Below, piece by piece: positions 50,396 to 63,500 of a DNA stretch of 64,000 bases. Within the stretch, counting starts at the first letter, position 1. Each line of letters starts with the position of its first letter. Source of the stretch: Yamagishiella unicocca (taxonomy: Eukaryota > Chlorophyta > Chlorophyceae > Chlamydomonadales > Volvocaceae); contig BDSL01000069.1 in the NCBI GenBank assembly GCA_003116995.1, positions 62,001 through 126,000 on the forward strand, in the 5' to 3' direction. A program made the translations under genes and the position numbers. Under the pieces are notes generated by a model that did no database searches, was not told the DNA's origin, and saw only the letters and a list, made by a program, of their open reading frames with translations.

Positions 50396-51551
50396 AGCGC
50401 CTGCTGCAGCTGCTCCTGCGTCGCCAGGTGCTGCAGGGCCTGCTGCACTGCCGAGACGGCGCTGCCGCCGCCGTTGGGCCCCGTCAGCAAGGCCATGATG
50501 TCCGACAGCGGGGGCTGCCCGGAGGCGTGCTGCTGCTGCGACGCCAAGAGCTGCAGCAGCTGCTGCGGAGGAACAGCCGCAGTCGCAGTCGAAGCCGCAG
50601 CGGCGGACCCGGGCGCCATTCTATTCCCTGGTGGCGCCAGCTCGAGCATGGCAGTGGCTAACTGCTGGGCACTCGAGCCAGGCGGGCCGGGGCCCGCAGA
50701 GCCCGGTCCTCCAGGTCGACCCGTCTCCCTCTCGCCCCCGCGGCCCCCCCCGCGGCCGCCGCAGTCGCAGTCGTGACGGCGTACGACGCATCCAACACGC
50801 CCGACTTTGTGTCGTTCTCATTGTCGTTGTCGTTCTCGTTGTCATTCTCGTTGTCATGGTCGTTCTCGGTGTCGTTTCCGTTGTCGCCGTCGTTCTCGTT
50901 GTCCGCGTCCACGTCGCCGTCCGTGCCGTTGCCGCGCAGATCGCCGTCCTCGCTCTTGACCATGAGGTTAGACGGAGAGGCGGAGCCGGAGCCGGAGCCC
51001 GAGCCAGCGGCGGTGGCCGCGGCGGCGGCGGTAGCCAGCTCGACCAGGCGGCTGGCGGGGTTCACATCTCGGTGGCTGCTCGACGTCCCGTGGCCGTATC
51101 GGTCCGGGTGCCCCCTCTGCATGCTCACGCGCTGGTGCTGATGTGCGGAGTGCAACGGGTACGTCGGATGCGGCGGGTGAGGGTGCGAGTGCGAGTGCTT
51201 GCGGCTGTGCGGGTGCTCAGAGCTGCTTCCGTCCTGCCGCCGGGAGCTAGCGGCGGCGAGCGCGTGCCCGTGGTTGTGGCCGTGGCTGTGGCCGTGGTTC
51301 TGGCCATGGTTGTGGCCGTGGTTGTGGCCCTGGTTGACGGTGATGCGGTCGGCGGAGCTGCTGCCGCCGCCGTTGCTGGCGGCGGCGGCGGGCTCGGTGG
51401 CGGCGGACGCGGCGTCGGCGTTCGCGGCCGCAAAGGGGCGCACGTAGGCTGTGAAGGCGGAGGAGGCCCGGTCCATACCTCGGGTCAGGGGCGCCAGGCC
51501 GGTGGGGGCGCTGGTGCTGGTGCTGCCCTCAGCCTGGGAGTTGGCGACCAT
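46420..51551 (-). CDS. GARP-family transcription factor, LUX/ROC15-like (one apparent frame break)
   Basis: Exons 51551-49551, 49351-49266, 48985-48752, 48136-47885, 47454-46420; about 1202 aa. The DNA-binding GARP (MYB-related) domain is in exon 4: [32 protein letters not shown] and [14 protein letters not shown]. The [27 protein letters not shown] wording matches plant LUX and Chlamydomonas ROC15, which act in the circadian clock. The rest is low complexity: a [11 protein letters not shown] region, an acidic D/E/N repeat, glutamine runs (for example 50365-50400), Gly/Leu-rich segments and a basic LKRK stretch in exon 3. The first exon changes frame at a C8 run (50744-50751 on plus); one missing base explains it. 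The frame is open upstream to an acceptor-like CAG before 51605, so the true start may be in an earlier exon. ATG 51551 is the first in-frame Met. Confidence 0.88.
47646..47703 (-). repeat. Dispersed intronic repeat, copy 6 (diverged)
   Basis: In the GARP intron 47455-47884. On the minus strand it reads GAGGAAAACCCGTGCACGTG, a degenerate ACCGTTTGTGACGTTTGGA core and then diverges. It matches the 13831 subtype loosely. Confidence 0.5.
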
Positions 51552-51605
51552 GGCGCCGCCTTCCCAGCTACTCTTGGCGCCCTGCTGATGGCGGGGGCCT
51601 GGCAC

Positions 51606-54600
51606 CTGGGCCTGCGATGAGGGAAGGGGGGGAGGGGGGGAGTTAAAGACGGGGCGGGGCGGGGATCAAAATTTGTGTATGCCTGTATGCGCGGGCACCT
51701 CCAAGGGAAGCGGCGGAAAGGAGAAGGCGCGCGACAGAGGGGAAATGTCAAGCCTAGCTATGTGTTGTGTGTATGTACGGGCTTTGATTTTTGGTTTGGG
51801 ACGTGAGCGCAAGGGCACAAGGCGGCTAGGGAGGGGTTTGGGCGGCTAAGCAGGTTGACGACAATGGCTGACGGGTGGCGCAACAAGTATGAGGGGCGGA
51901 CGGAACGTGATCGCATTTCCGTCAGCCATTACCAAGTGTGACTCTCAAGTGTGACCAGTCCCCTCCCCGTGCGCAGCTTATCCACATTCCGTAGGCAACA
52001 GAGGCGCAGCGGCAAGTCACCCCGCAGCGGCGCACCTTGGGCCCCCTGACGCCCGGGTCCGCCAACTCGAATGGATGTATCCTGTCACCTTCGAGGAACG
52101 CGACCGCTGCCGTCGGGGCAGACGCTTGTTCCTGGACGTGTCGTGCAAGCGCACCCGAAATAGGCCTACAGCAGGCGGCATAGGCGGCGCGGGCACAGTT
52201 ATGCGAACGCATAAGGACGACGATAGAGCTTATGCGAGGTAAGAGCGACCAGCGTGCAAGCCGTCGACGCCGTCCGAATCCCCCCGCGCCCATTTCGTCA
52301 AGGGAAGTATTCCGCACAGCTGCACGCCGGAAACGAATTAAGCAGAACATTTGCATCTAATGCATGTTTCGCGCCACGATACGGCGAGCGGCGTGACGGG
52401 CAGCAGGTCGCGCGCTAAACCGCCGCAATTCTCACGCTGTCAACGGCCCTCGGCGCGCTCACCTGAGCGGTGCTGTGCACACGTTAGCGTCTCCAGCGCC
52501 TGAATTTAGTGACAAATCTCTGCTTGGCGCCGCTTTCACCGACGGTTTGTTGGAGTGCAATTGTGTCTCGCAATAGGCTTGGTACAACCTTGAGCCAGGC
52601 TTGGTCATCAGGTGACGAACTAGTTACAAGCAAGGATGATTGCTGCGCTCAATCGCGCTGCCGCGTCGGTGTCGTCCACACGCCGAGATTGCTTCAGCCA
52701 GGAAGACCGAATCGTACGACGCAATTTTCGGCCGAGCGGGACGCCAGCCAGCCAACTAGGCAAATATTTTTTCCACTTTCCCGGCTACCTTGAGTTCGAG
52801 ATCAATCTTTCATCCTACACAACCTGCTTTCAAGTGCGCGTCCATAAATGTGCTTGCTTGCAGTTAGTATACTGCCTGTCGGCTGTTGACCGTCAACTTC
52901 CCCGCCCTGATTCCGTCATGCCTCGTGTTTCCAGCAAAATCAGCGATTTGGAGAATCTTGACTCTACAATGCAGTTTCAGTCCTTTTCCTATAGAATATA
53001 GGGTCATGCGCATGCGTCGCGGGTTTCCCAGGCACGTATGATTAACGATGTTACTCGCAAAAGGGTATCATTAGCACTTTTGACCGTCAAATCCGAGCAA
53101 GGCTACCCTTGCCACACACCATCGTGTACCGGCTATCGGCTTGCATCGCTACGCAACACAATATTCGGGCGCTGGCATTACCCGTGGCCTCACCTCTCGT
53201 CTCCCTGCCAAATACCTACGACCCATGCCCTAGCTTGGCGTCATTCATAGCGCAAAACCACCCTCGGAAACACATGGTACACGCCTGTGAATGCAGGCTT
53301 GTCGTTTGGAGTGAGGGACACGGACTGGTCGTGACTGGTTGCCTGCTTGCTGACGACAGCCTGCGACAGCGCACTGATCTGCAGGGGTGCAATCACCCCC
53401 CGGATTCTTCCATGTTGGAATGAGCGCCCTTCGCCTCATTTCTGTCGACAGGAACAGGTTTCCTGAATCGCAATGCAGCTCACTGGCCTTACTTGGTTGT
53501 GATCGCACCTGATCGCACGACGTACAGGCAGGAGGCAGGACCCACGCACATGTCAGCACATTACAGCGGGTTCAACAACGTCACGCGACGTCTCGGTGCG
53601 ACTGGGCAGGCAACGCAGCCGGTCAGCTCTTCTCGTGTAGTCCCGCTCTGAAAGGTTGTGACAAGGACGGTGTAAGGCTGTGCCCCCTCCCATCCCCTCC
53701 CGGCCTGACTCGGTTTCTACTTTTTAGTGTCAACCTCGTGTTTTCGCCTCGTGCTCCCCGCCCTGACCTATCTTACTGTGTCAGACGCACCTGAGCAGCG
53801 GGAGGCGGTGACCCCGGTGAGCAGCTGACAGTTAGTAATATGTGATGTGACTTTACTTGTTCTTTACTTGACTATAACATTTCCAATCAAGCCTAACTAC
53901 GCGAGGGTAGGCACGCTTGAGGGTACGGATAAGACCCGTCAGATTGTCATGGGCCTACGGCGGCGGCCCACGGCGGCGCAGTGCAGCCCTCAGAGTGGGA
54001 AGACCGGCACGATGACCGGTAGGGCGTTGCGTGGGGCACGCAGCCAGCCCTTATATCGGACGTCCCGTAAGCTATGGTGGCAGCGACCATATACCTGCCC
54101 CTCTCAGCCCCTCTCCTCACAAACATGACGAATCTTAAGCAAAGAAGCATTGGAAGCATACCGAAAGGTGATGGTTCGGTTGAACGACGACAGGCGCAGC
54201 ACAGTGCATCCGTACGTGTATTGTGCGACAGGGAGAAGTGAGGACGTATGCACGTATCGTCAAGTCCCGTCCCGCCACTCCTCGCCACCGGGTCAGGCCG
54301 GCTTTACTTGCACGCACAGTTCTTTCGTGTCTGCCGTCATAAAAAGGTGTTACCACTCCATCTGTATGTGCAGATGCACGTCAGGTTTCCGCCTTGCGAC
54401 GGCTGCCGCCGTCGGCACCGCGCGAGCAAGCCTGTGGCCATGCTGTGGCCTCGCTATTTGCATTATCGTCAGCTAGCGTCAGCACCGCTGATTCAGATTT
54501 TGTCGAAGTATCCTCAGACAGATGAAGTGCGACTCTGACGCGTTAGGTCGAAATGGCTAATTCACCGTTACATGCAACCGTTTGCTTGCGGCCCTCACCA

Positions 54601-54813
54601 GGTGCGCAGCGCGACACAGCAGCACGTCCTCGTAAGAGAGCCATAGTATGCAGCGGCAATGATAAAGAAAGTGCACATTACCTTCAAACAAATGTTGGAT
54701 TTCCGGTACGGCATTTCCACTCGCCAAGTGCAAGACAGTGTGAGATTCACTGAAACTGTCTTCTTCTGTAAAAGCCCGTTAGCATGAGTTGAACCAGGTG
54801 ACACCGTAGGGAC
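51606..54813. other. Divergent intergenic region (3.2 kb)
   Basis: Between the GARP gene (-) and the BBS12-like gene (+), so it holds both promoters. Less GC-rich than the genes. Short ORFs on both strands show no domains, no consistent splice sites and no repeats worth naming. Upstream GARP exons may lie in the right-hand part of 51.6-52.4 kb. Confidence 0.5.
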
Positions 54814-57800
54814 ATGCCTCCCTTCGAGGTAGCACGCAAGCTTCAGGCCGCCTGCGCTATCGCGAGGTCCTTTCTCGGACCCCACAAGGCCCTGAAATGC
54901 GTCATTGACGACAGCTCCGATGCTCGAAGCTGCCTAGTCGGCACCGCCCAGGCCTTTCTGCTCGCTGCCGACGGCGACCCAACGGCAACTACCCTGCTGC
55001 TGGAAGCACTGGAATGCCAGGCAGGGCAGCGCGGCGCTGGTGTTGGGCCGGGGCGGGCCGTGGTGGGAGTCTAAGCTCAGGGGAGTGTGCGCTCCTCTTT
55101 GTCACGCAAAACCCCATCGCGTCCCCGCGGCTTCATCCCACTTCCATCACCCCCATCGCTTTCAAGCCCGATTGCCATACATTACCATTTATAATTTTAC
55201 CCTGCAACCCTTCACCTCGCACACAGCATCAGGACGGCGCGTTAGTTGCTGCGCAACCATTTGCAACTCCGAAACCCGAGCCTAACCATCCGCCCTCCTG
55301 CCTCGTCCGAAGGCACCCAGCTCGTCCGGCTCTCCCGCCCCAGGATCCAGTCCCGGTTCCGGAAGCACCTGGCTCGCGGTGTTCTGCGGCTTGCTGCTGG
55401 ACCGAATGTTGGAGCTGGTGGAGGGGCAGGGCGTGCCGTACGACTGCGTGCGTGCGGGGGTGCTTGATGCGGTGGCTGAGTGCTGCGAGGTAAATGGGCT
55501 GCCAAATGGGTTTGGCCGCTCGTGGGAGGCTTTGCGGGGAAGGCCGGAGGAGGGTCGGGTGGCCGGTAGGCTGCGGCTGGCTGGCAGGGTCTGGGGCGGC
55601 GCAATCCTTCATCCCAAAAGGTGTCCGAGCTTGCTCGCAAGCCCTCCCTCAACCCCAACAATAGGCCCCGCTGCGCCTGGGCCAGCGTCGAGCTGTCGCC
55701 ACCCAACACAAAGGCCTCACTTTCCTGTGCAGACTTTTGGCCGTTGCAGTGACGCAAGCGCGCAACCCCTCAAATTGCCAACAGCCCTTTGGACCGCCCC
55801 CATCCCGGCCCCCCCCCTCCCGCCCCCCGGCTCCCAGGTCGTTCGCAGCTGCGCTCTGGAGCTGCCAGCGGTTGTGGCGCAGTGGGACGAGCGGGCGCTG
55901 CTGTCCTACTACGAGGCCGTGTCGTCGCTGATACACGACGGCAGTGCGGCCGGTCCGGCATTGCCACAGCCGCCTGCAGCCGCGGAAGCGGAGTCGCTGG
56001 CACCTAGTTTGGAATTGCGCGAGAGGCCACCGCTGCCGCCGCCGCAGCAGATGCCCGCAGGCACTGGGGCCGCAGACAATGCGGTGACAGAGACGGCAGT
56101 GGCGGTCGCTGCAGCTAAAACTGGCGTGGAGGCGGAGGTGGAGGCGGGGCCGACCAGCCCGTGCCGGTGGGATCCAGTGCCAACGTCAGGGGGGTCCCAG
56201 GCGACGGGGTCGCTGCGGGCCCCACTCGCCACCGCTGCGAGCCATGGGGTTCAGACGTCGCCGCCGGAGCAGCCCTGCAGAAACAGCGGCGCGATGCCGG
56301 GGGCCGTTAGCTGCGACGATGATGAGTTTGGGTGGTTCGACGAAAAAGTGGACCGTTCTCAGCAGGAGCAGCGGCAGGCAGGCCCGCCTAACCACCGGCA
56401 GCAGCACCACCAACAGCAGCCGCAGGCGCGGCAGCAGCAGCACCACCCGCGGGCAACCCTCCGCCGCCCAGCCGAAGGCAGCGGCGACATTGACGATGAC
56501 GAGTTTGGCTGGTTTGAATCGTACGACACTGACAGTTGCGGCGATGCGGCGGCGGCGGCGGCTCGGGGGCTGCAGCCGGCCCCCCAAAGGAATGCCCCGC
56601 GGCCCCTCCGCGGACACGATAACCCACCGCAACTATCCCCTGCCGCACCGCCCGCAGCAGGGGACGCTCGCTGGGTGCAGGGCTCTCTGACTGCTGTGTC
56701 TAGCCTCAGCAGTGGCAGTAGCAGCAGCAGCGGAAGCGGCGACAGCGGTTACGGAAGTGGGTTTGGCCTCGTGCCGCGGCTCCTCCCAGGGGCGGGCGGC
56801 GGCGGGCGGGACCTCACCGTCGATGCGGTGCACGACACCCTGAGGAGGGACGGCGGGGGGGTGGCCAGCAGCGGCGAGGAGGAGGCGGTGCTGGTGGGGC
56901 TGGAGGAGGAGGCTGCCTGGTTCTTCGACGAGGGGGAGCTGCGGGCGGAGAGGGCGGCGCGCGCACAGCGACGGGCACTGGGTGCCGGCCTGGGGGTGAT
57001 GGTGCCCACCGAGGTGGCGCTGCTGCGGCAGAGGGGTGGGGGGGGCGGCGGCTGCGGGGGAGATGGCGGCGAGGGGCGGGATGTTAGGCGGCGAGGGGAC
57101 CAGGGGCGGCGAACCGGAGCGGAGGCGACGATAGCGCCGCCACTGGTGCTGACGCAGCCACTGCCGCTGCCGCTGCCGCTGCCGCCGGCGCCACGTCTGG
57201 GGCAGCAGCCGGAGGATCACCAGAGCATCCGCAGCAACGATTGCGATGAAGGTGGCCTCGCCACCTCGCCAGGGATCGTCATCGCCACAGACCGTACGGC
57301 CGTCGCTGCCGAACGCGGCGGCACCGGTGGCGGTTGTGGGGCCGGTGTCAGTCGTGGTCCGGACCTGCTAGCGCGACTGGTGTGCGGAGCGGCTGCTGGA
57401 CTGGCTCACGGCAGGCGGCATGAGATGCAGCTGGCCGCAGCGGCGGTGCTGCTGCTGCTGGGGCCTCTCGTACGACATCCTGAGCCGGCGCCGGCGCAGC
57501 CAGTCACAGGCGCAGCGGAGGGGCTGGAGGCGGTCTCGGCAAGGGTCCGCCGGGCGGCGGTGGCGCTGCAGTACGACCGCTGTGTGCTGACGGCGGAGCT
57601 GCTGGGCCGGGCTGCGGAGGGCGCGGCGGCGGCGATGCGCGGCGTGCTGGTGCCGCTTGCGGCGCTGAGCGCCGACCAGGCCGCGCTAGCGGCGGCGTTT
57701 TTCTGCGCCCCCCGGGAACGGCAGCCGCCGCCAGCTCCCTCCTCCGCCTCCGCCTCTGCCTGTGCCTCCGCGGACGGCACCGACGCCGCCACGGACGCCG

Positions 57801-59745
57801 CCACCATTACCGCCGTCTTCTTCCATGGCGCGCTGCATCCCGACCACGCCGCCTACGGGCCGGTGATCGTCACGGACGCGGCCAGCCTCGCGGCCGCCTC
57901 CGCCGGCGCGCGCGAGGAGGCCTTCGCTGCGCGCCTGCTGGCGGCCCTGCGCCGCCACGGCGTGCACCTGCTGCTCGCCAGCGGCCACCTGCCCGACCGG
58001 GTGGCGGCGGCGCTGCACCAGCTCAGCGGCGGCGGCGTGCTGGCGCTCGGCGGCGTGGGGCTGCGCGCCGTGCAGGCGGCGGCGTCGTGCTGCTGCGTGG
58101 CGCCGGCCGCCAGCCTGGCGTTCCTCAGCGGCCGCCACGTCGCGGTGCGTGTGCAGGCGCAGCTGGTGGGTGGGGGTCTGGACGTGCGGAGCTACCGCCC
58201 CGGTGCGACGCATGCGGAGGCGAGCGTGATGCTGCGGCTGCTTGCGACGCCAGGGGTCGATCTGGGTCGCGAGGCGGCCTCGTCCGTAGCTGGGGCTGCT
58301 GCTGGCGCACACCAACAGCAGCAGCAGCAACAGCAGCAGCAGCCGCAGCGGGGCCCCCCCGGCTGGGTGACGGTCGTCCTGGCTCACCCGTTGACCAGCC
58401 AGCTGGAGGTGCAGGCGGTGGCGTTCCGGGTGAGGCGGGGAGCGGGAGTGGGAGCGGGGAGCAGGGAGCGGGAGCGAGAGCGGGGAGCAGGGAGCAGGAA
58501 GGGAGGGAGCCGGAGCGAGAGCGGGGAGCAGGGAGGGGGGAGCGGGGAGGAACACCGGGCCCGTGGGTTTGTGGCGGTCCACGGGTTCCAGCCTCATCCC
58601 AGGTACAAACGACGACACGCCCGCATGCACCGTCCTTCGTGTGTGGTGCGGGTCAGGCCATGTTGGGTCAGACCATATGGGTCAGGCCATGTGGGGCCAG
58701 ACTGCCTGGGGTGGAGCAGCGAGGGCTGGCGGAGGCCGCCTAAGCCAGCCATGAGGTGTGGATCAAGGGCTTAGGCGGGTAAGTCTGATGACGCCGCCAG
58801 CGGCAGCTGCGGGGGCCTCACGGGGCGGCGCTCCAACGCACACACCTGGCGCGCAACAACCGCCCTAACCACCACCGGACCCCCCACTACACCCCGCCCC
58901 AGACCTGCTTCAACCGGCTGGTTGCTGCGCTGCGTGGCGGCCAGGTTCTGCCCGGTGCCGGCGCGTGGGAGGTGGCGGCGGCGGAGCACCTGGCGCGGAG
59001 GGCGGGCCAGCTGGAGCTGCAGGCGGCAGAGGCACCGACTGCGGATGTGGGGCTGGCTGGCGGAGCCGATGCGTTCGATGTTTGCGACGAGCAGGCGGCG
59101 GTGCCGTGTCCCTCTGCCGAGGCGGCGGCGCACGCGGCAGAAGAGCGGACCCTCTACCTGCCCCTATCGTACAGGGCGGTTTCGGAGGCGCTGAGGGACG
59201 TCGTGGGGGTGCTGCTGCAGAACGGCGGCTGCGGCTACGGCGAGGCGCTGCAGGCGGGGGCAGCCTGTGCGCGGGCGCTGAGAGAGGGTGACTCGGAGGC
59301 GCTGCTGCGGCTGGCGGGGTGTCACCGGGGGGAGCGGGCCACAGACTGGTACACGGGGGGTGTTAGAGCTGGCGGCGGCCTACCAGCTGCAGCTGGGTCT
59401 GCGGAGCAGACACCAAAAGGAGGGTATGGTCGGAGAGGGAGCAGCGGGCTGTGGCGGGAGCGAAAGCCAGGGTGGTGCCGGGGGGGTGCGGAAACTGCGG
59501 AGCTGCAGCGGGACGATGTGGATGAGCGCAGGCAGCTGGCAGCGGCGTTGAGTGCCCTGGTTGAGCTGAGGGACATGGCGGCAGCGGCGGCGGCGGCGCG
59601 GGCTCGTGGCGGCGGTGTGCTTGAGACGGCGCCGCCGCCAGCGCTGGTTCTGGACGAGCCGGGTGCGCGCGAGTCGGCACTGCGCGGCGGCTGCCGATTG
59701 GCGCTGTTGGCCAGCTGTGTGGATGCCGTCATCACCAATCGCTGA
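54814..59745 (+). CDS. BBS12-like, chaperonin-related (TCP-1 fold) protein
   Basis: Exons 54814-55039, 55344-55489, 55838-58429, 58903-59745; 1268 aa. The N-terminus (ARSFLGPHKALKCVIDD, LLLEALECQ) and then GSGSTWLAVFCGLLLDRM follow the layout of BBS12-type group II chaperonin relatives. Later stretches (VHLLLASGHLPDRVAAAL, GVGLRAVQAA, the AWEVAAAEHLARRA helix, LLASCVDAVI end) fit the apical and equatorial parts of a TCP-1 fold. BBS6/10/12 help assemble the BBSome, a ciliary trafficking coat, so this fits a flagellate. The protein is much longer than animal BBS12 because of a low-complexity insert (about residues 160-650) with two copies of DDDEFGWF (284, 343). The classical chaperonin GDGTT motif is not seen. 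Exon 1's donor is weak; a GC donor after 55019 is the alternative. BBS10 is the main rival identity. Confidence 0.7.
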
Positions 59746-60524
59746 CGACAATTTTGCTCCGCTGCTTACCCGGTAAAACCTGCGCCGCACACAGCACACG
59801 TGGGCAGGCGCGGGCACGGTACAGCGACGGCAGCAGGAGCTGAAACGCCTGTGCATTCTTGTTTGGCAGTATTGGACGATGTTCTTCCCTCGGATGTAGT
59901 GGAGGTACCGGAAGCAACTATGTTCGCGCACGGGTTGTGTTGCGGTGGTTAAGGACGGTTATCGAGGCCACCGTTCCGAAGGTCGGGAAGGGTTGCCCCC
60001 GATTGATTGCAACATAGAGCAAGCCTACTAGCCTGCGCTGCGCGAGATCGTGAAAACTGTGGCGTACGCGTCCGCCGGCCATACGCACAGCAACAGAGAG
60101 CAAGGCACAGGGACCTTCGTCCGCGTACCCACCTTCTCGTTCTCAAACAAAAAACACTATTCAGTTTGGACGAAGGGTTAAGGTGACCGGGAAGATAGGC
60201 TACGAGGCTGGTCGTGTCTCGTGTGGACGATCAGAAGGACGAGCATGCGATGCCGCGCCAGTCTAGATATGCAGACATGGTGACCCGTCATGATCTAGTC
60301 CTCTGGCAAGGACGGAAGAGCTTCATGAAGGAATCTGCAATTTAATTGTGTACGTTGCGTCGATTCCCCTGCCTGTCGACAGTCTAAATACCGCGGTGTC
60401 GGCCTCTGCTTTCCTGCCCTGCTAAAGCCGTCTTTAAGATATAGTTATAATAAGATATTTCCAACAAAGGAGTAAACCTCAAAGTTATTGTTGCGACCTC
60501 ATCCTGTTGATTTGACCGGGACAA
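59746..60524. promoter_or_regulatory. Intergenic region with OLA1 promoter
   Basis: Holds the 3' UTR of the BBS12-like gene and the upstream region of OLA1. The last 200 nt are AT-rich (ATATAGTTATAATAAGATAT near 60440). No gene was seen. Confidence 0.5.
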
Positions 60525-63500
60525 ATGCCGCCGAAAGCCGATGCGAAGGCCGCAGCGGAGCCGAAGGGTGCTGCCCGATTCGGCCGCGTCCGCAACAACT
60601 TGAAGATGGGAATCGTTGGTCTGCCAAACGTTGGAAAGAGTTCCTTGTTCAACTTGCTAACGGAGCAGGTAAGCCGGCGGCTGGCGGCCTTTTGTGGCGC
60701 AGGATCCCATGGCTCACATTTAAAGCGCTTCTCTGCGTCATTTCGTCTCGCAAGTAGCCCCCATAGGTGATTGTGTGTGATCTGCAACAGCGCCCATTTG
60801 TCCATGGCGTGCAGTGCTACAACGATTACGGTGCCGTTACAGCAATGACAGTGGCTCCCCCCACCTTTCCTACATCCCTTCAACGTAATGCGTACGTCCA
60901 TGGGTGTCACCTCTGTGCCCAACCAGCCCTTCCCCGCGTTTGCCATGTCGGCAAACCCGCCCTCACGCACTTCACCCATTAATCGCACATGTGCTGCCAA
61001 ACCCTAAACCACTGCACTTTCGCCAACTACCGTCCCCGGGCATCACTGCGGCCGCGCTTCCGTCTATACGGCGGGTTCCCCCGTCCGTATTGCCTGCGCT
61101 CCCTTAATGCTTTGTCGACTACCTGGCTTGCCCAGTTCTCCCCACCTGCTGTAATACTCGCTGAGCCCACCCCGCTTTATGCACTTCGTTGTGTCCTCCT
61201 CTCCCCCATAAGAGGTAATTGGAGTGAGGCGCGTGATGGTACTTGCATTCGTTCAGCTACAACCGGATCGACCTCCCCTCCCCGGCGCGCTTGCCCGCCC
61301 TCCCCTTCCCTCCACGCCAGAACATCGCCGCGGAGAACTACCCCTTCTGCACCATCGACCCCAATGAGAGCCGATGTGCCGTACCGGACGAGCGGTACGA
61401 CTGGCTGTGCGACATGTGGAAGCCGCCTAGCATGTGAGTGCGGGTTACGAGCAAGACCCGTGTGAGCGCGGGCGGGCGGTCGAAGGTCTCCGTGGTTCCA
61501 GCTGCACGTCAGTGGCGGTGCACATGGAAGTCTCGATGCACATGGAAGTGGCGGTGCACATGGGAGTGGCGATGCACATGGAAGTGGCGGCGCACATGGA
61601 AGCGGGTATGACGGCAAGTGGGGGACGGGCTGCGGCCAAAAGGGAGAGAGCCCCTGGGAGCAGCAGACCCAACAACAGCGCAGCCGGCCGGCCAGCCAAC
61701 CAGCCAGCTAGCCAGCCAGTTGTGCTGGGTTTTGCGCCAATGGAGGCTACGTTCGGCCACCTGCCTCCCGTTCCGTTGAGTGGCCTTTCCTTACGTCGAT
61801 GGGGCTGCGCCCTGCCTGGTGGGCTCCTCGACCGGCTACTTCCTGCCACGCTGCGGAAATACCTTCGGACCCAGGTTGTGTTTTTCGGCGTCCGCGGCGT
61901 CCGTCGGCGCACTACGGCGGTGATAACCGTCCGAGGCCTCCGGAAGCCGCTGCCTGTCAGGCTCCCTATCCATGTTTGCGCTAACCCGGCTGCCCACCCC
62001 CATCCCGCCACCCCCTCCACCCCCAAACCCACCCCCGCCATCCGCAGGTACCCAGCCTACCTGCACGTTACCGACATCGCAGGTCTGGTGCGCGGTGCCG
62101 CGGAGGGCGCCGGCCTCGGCAACGCTTTCCTGTCCCATATCTCGGCTGTGGACGGGATCTTCCACGTGGTGAGGCCCTTGTGAGATCTCGCACGGGGGGC
62201 AGGCAGGTCATCATGCTTCCAAGGAGGCTGGGGAAGGTTCCAGAACAAGATCATAAGCCTTACATTTGAATTGGTCGGCCTTCGCAGCGCCTCGGTCCCG
62301 CGCCTGTTGGTGCTGTGACGGCGGGGCCCACGCGGGTGCGCAATGATGACGTCATTGCTCCTCGCGCATGCCGCGACCCGCTCCCCGTGCGCAGTCAACA
62401 GCCGCGCGCTGCTGCGGACGCCATTTGAAATGTCACGTGCCAGGGACAGAGCCCATTCCCCTGTCCCCTACCCGCCCAGTCCCCGACCTCCGCAACGCCC
62501 TCGCCAGGGCCTCGCCCAAGCGAAAGCTGCCTCGCCCGGGACCCCGCACACGCCCACTCCTCCCCATCCAATGCAACCGACCCCCTGGATCAGGTCCGCG
62601 CCTTCGACAACGACGAGGTCGTACATGTGGACGACAGCGTGGATCCCATCCGTGACCTGGAGACCATTCAGGTGTGTCTGCTGAGTGGCCGCCCCGGGAG
62701 GAGGACGGGCGAGAGGAGGGGTGGGGATGGCGCCTCTTAGCTGTCCCGACTACGCCTGCTGATTCGGTCCGTCCAAACTGCCGCCTGAATTCTCAAACCA
62801 CGCACCTTTTTTGGGCTACCCCTGCTGCTGCTGCTGCAGATCGAGCTGTGCAAGAAGGACCTGGAGTTCCTGGCCAAGGCGGAAGAGAAGGAGACACGGG
62901 ACGCGAAGAAGAGCCAGGGCATGAAGATCAGCGTTGCCTTCACGTCGGCCCTTGAAAAGATCAAGGCCATGCTGCAGGTGCGGGCAACTGGCGGGGGATG
63001 TGGGGCCGCTGGGAATGGGCCCGCCGGGTTGGCCCCAGATCTCCCTGTCGCACGAGCATCTCGTGATCTCCAGATCACGTGTCCACGCCAACTGAGCCAC
63101 AGCACCTGCCTGGCGAACATTACGCAAATGCTAACACCGCCCGCCTGCGGCGCTATCCGCAGGAAAGCAAGCCGGTCCGCGGCGGTGAGTTTAACACCAA
63201 GGAGGTGAGCAGGGAGCAGGCTCGTGACTACCTTGGACGCTGTGCGCCTGGGGTTGGCGGCGGTCGTAATGCCGTACAGCTGGTGTCGTCGGGAAGCTCC
63301 TCCATTAGACCCACCTGGGCGATTATATGCGGGGTCGGGAAGCGGGATGGCGTGATGGGGCATAAGGCCTGTTACGCTGGGAGGGTCGACTGTCGCTGCT
63401 CCTGCCACCCATCCTGCCCCCTCGACTGTCGAACATCCTTGCCCACGTGCCCAGTCCAGCGCTGTCCGCTACCCGCCGGCGCACCAGAGCCGTACGACAG

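Noticed and set aside
51922..52356. 144-codon minus-strand ORF as the GARP first exon
   Set aside because: No matching donor/phase to the exon at 51605 was found and the peptide is not low-complexity like the rest; kept as intergenic.
58430..58774. Continuation of the BBS12-like ORF past 58429
   Set aside because: A GT donor at 58430 followed by GGGAGCGGGA-type repeats marks an intron; the conserved fold resumes at 58903.
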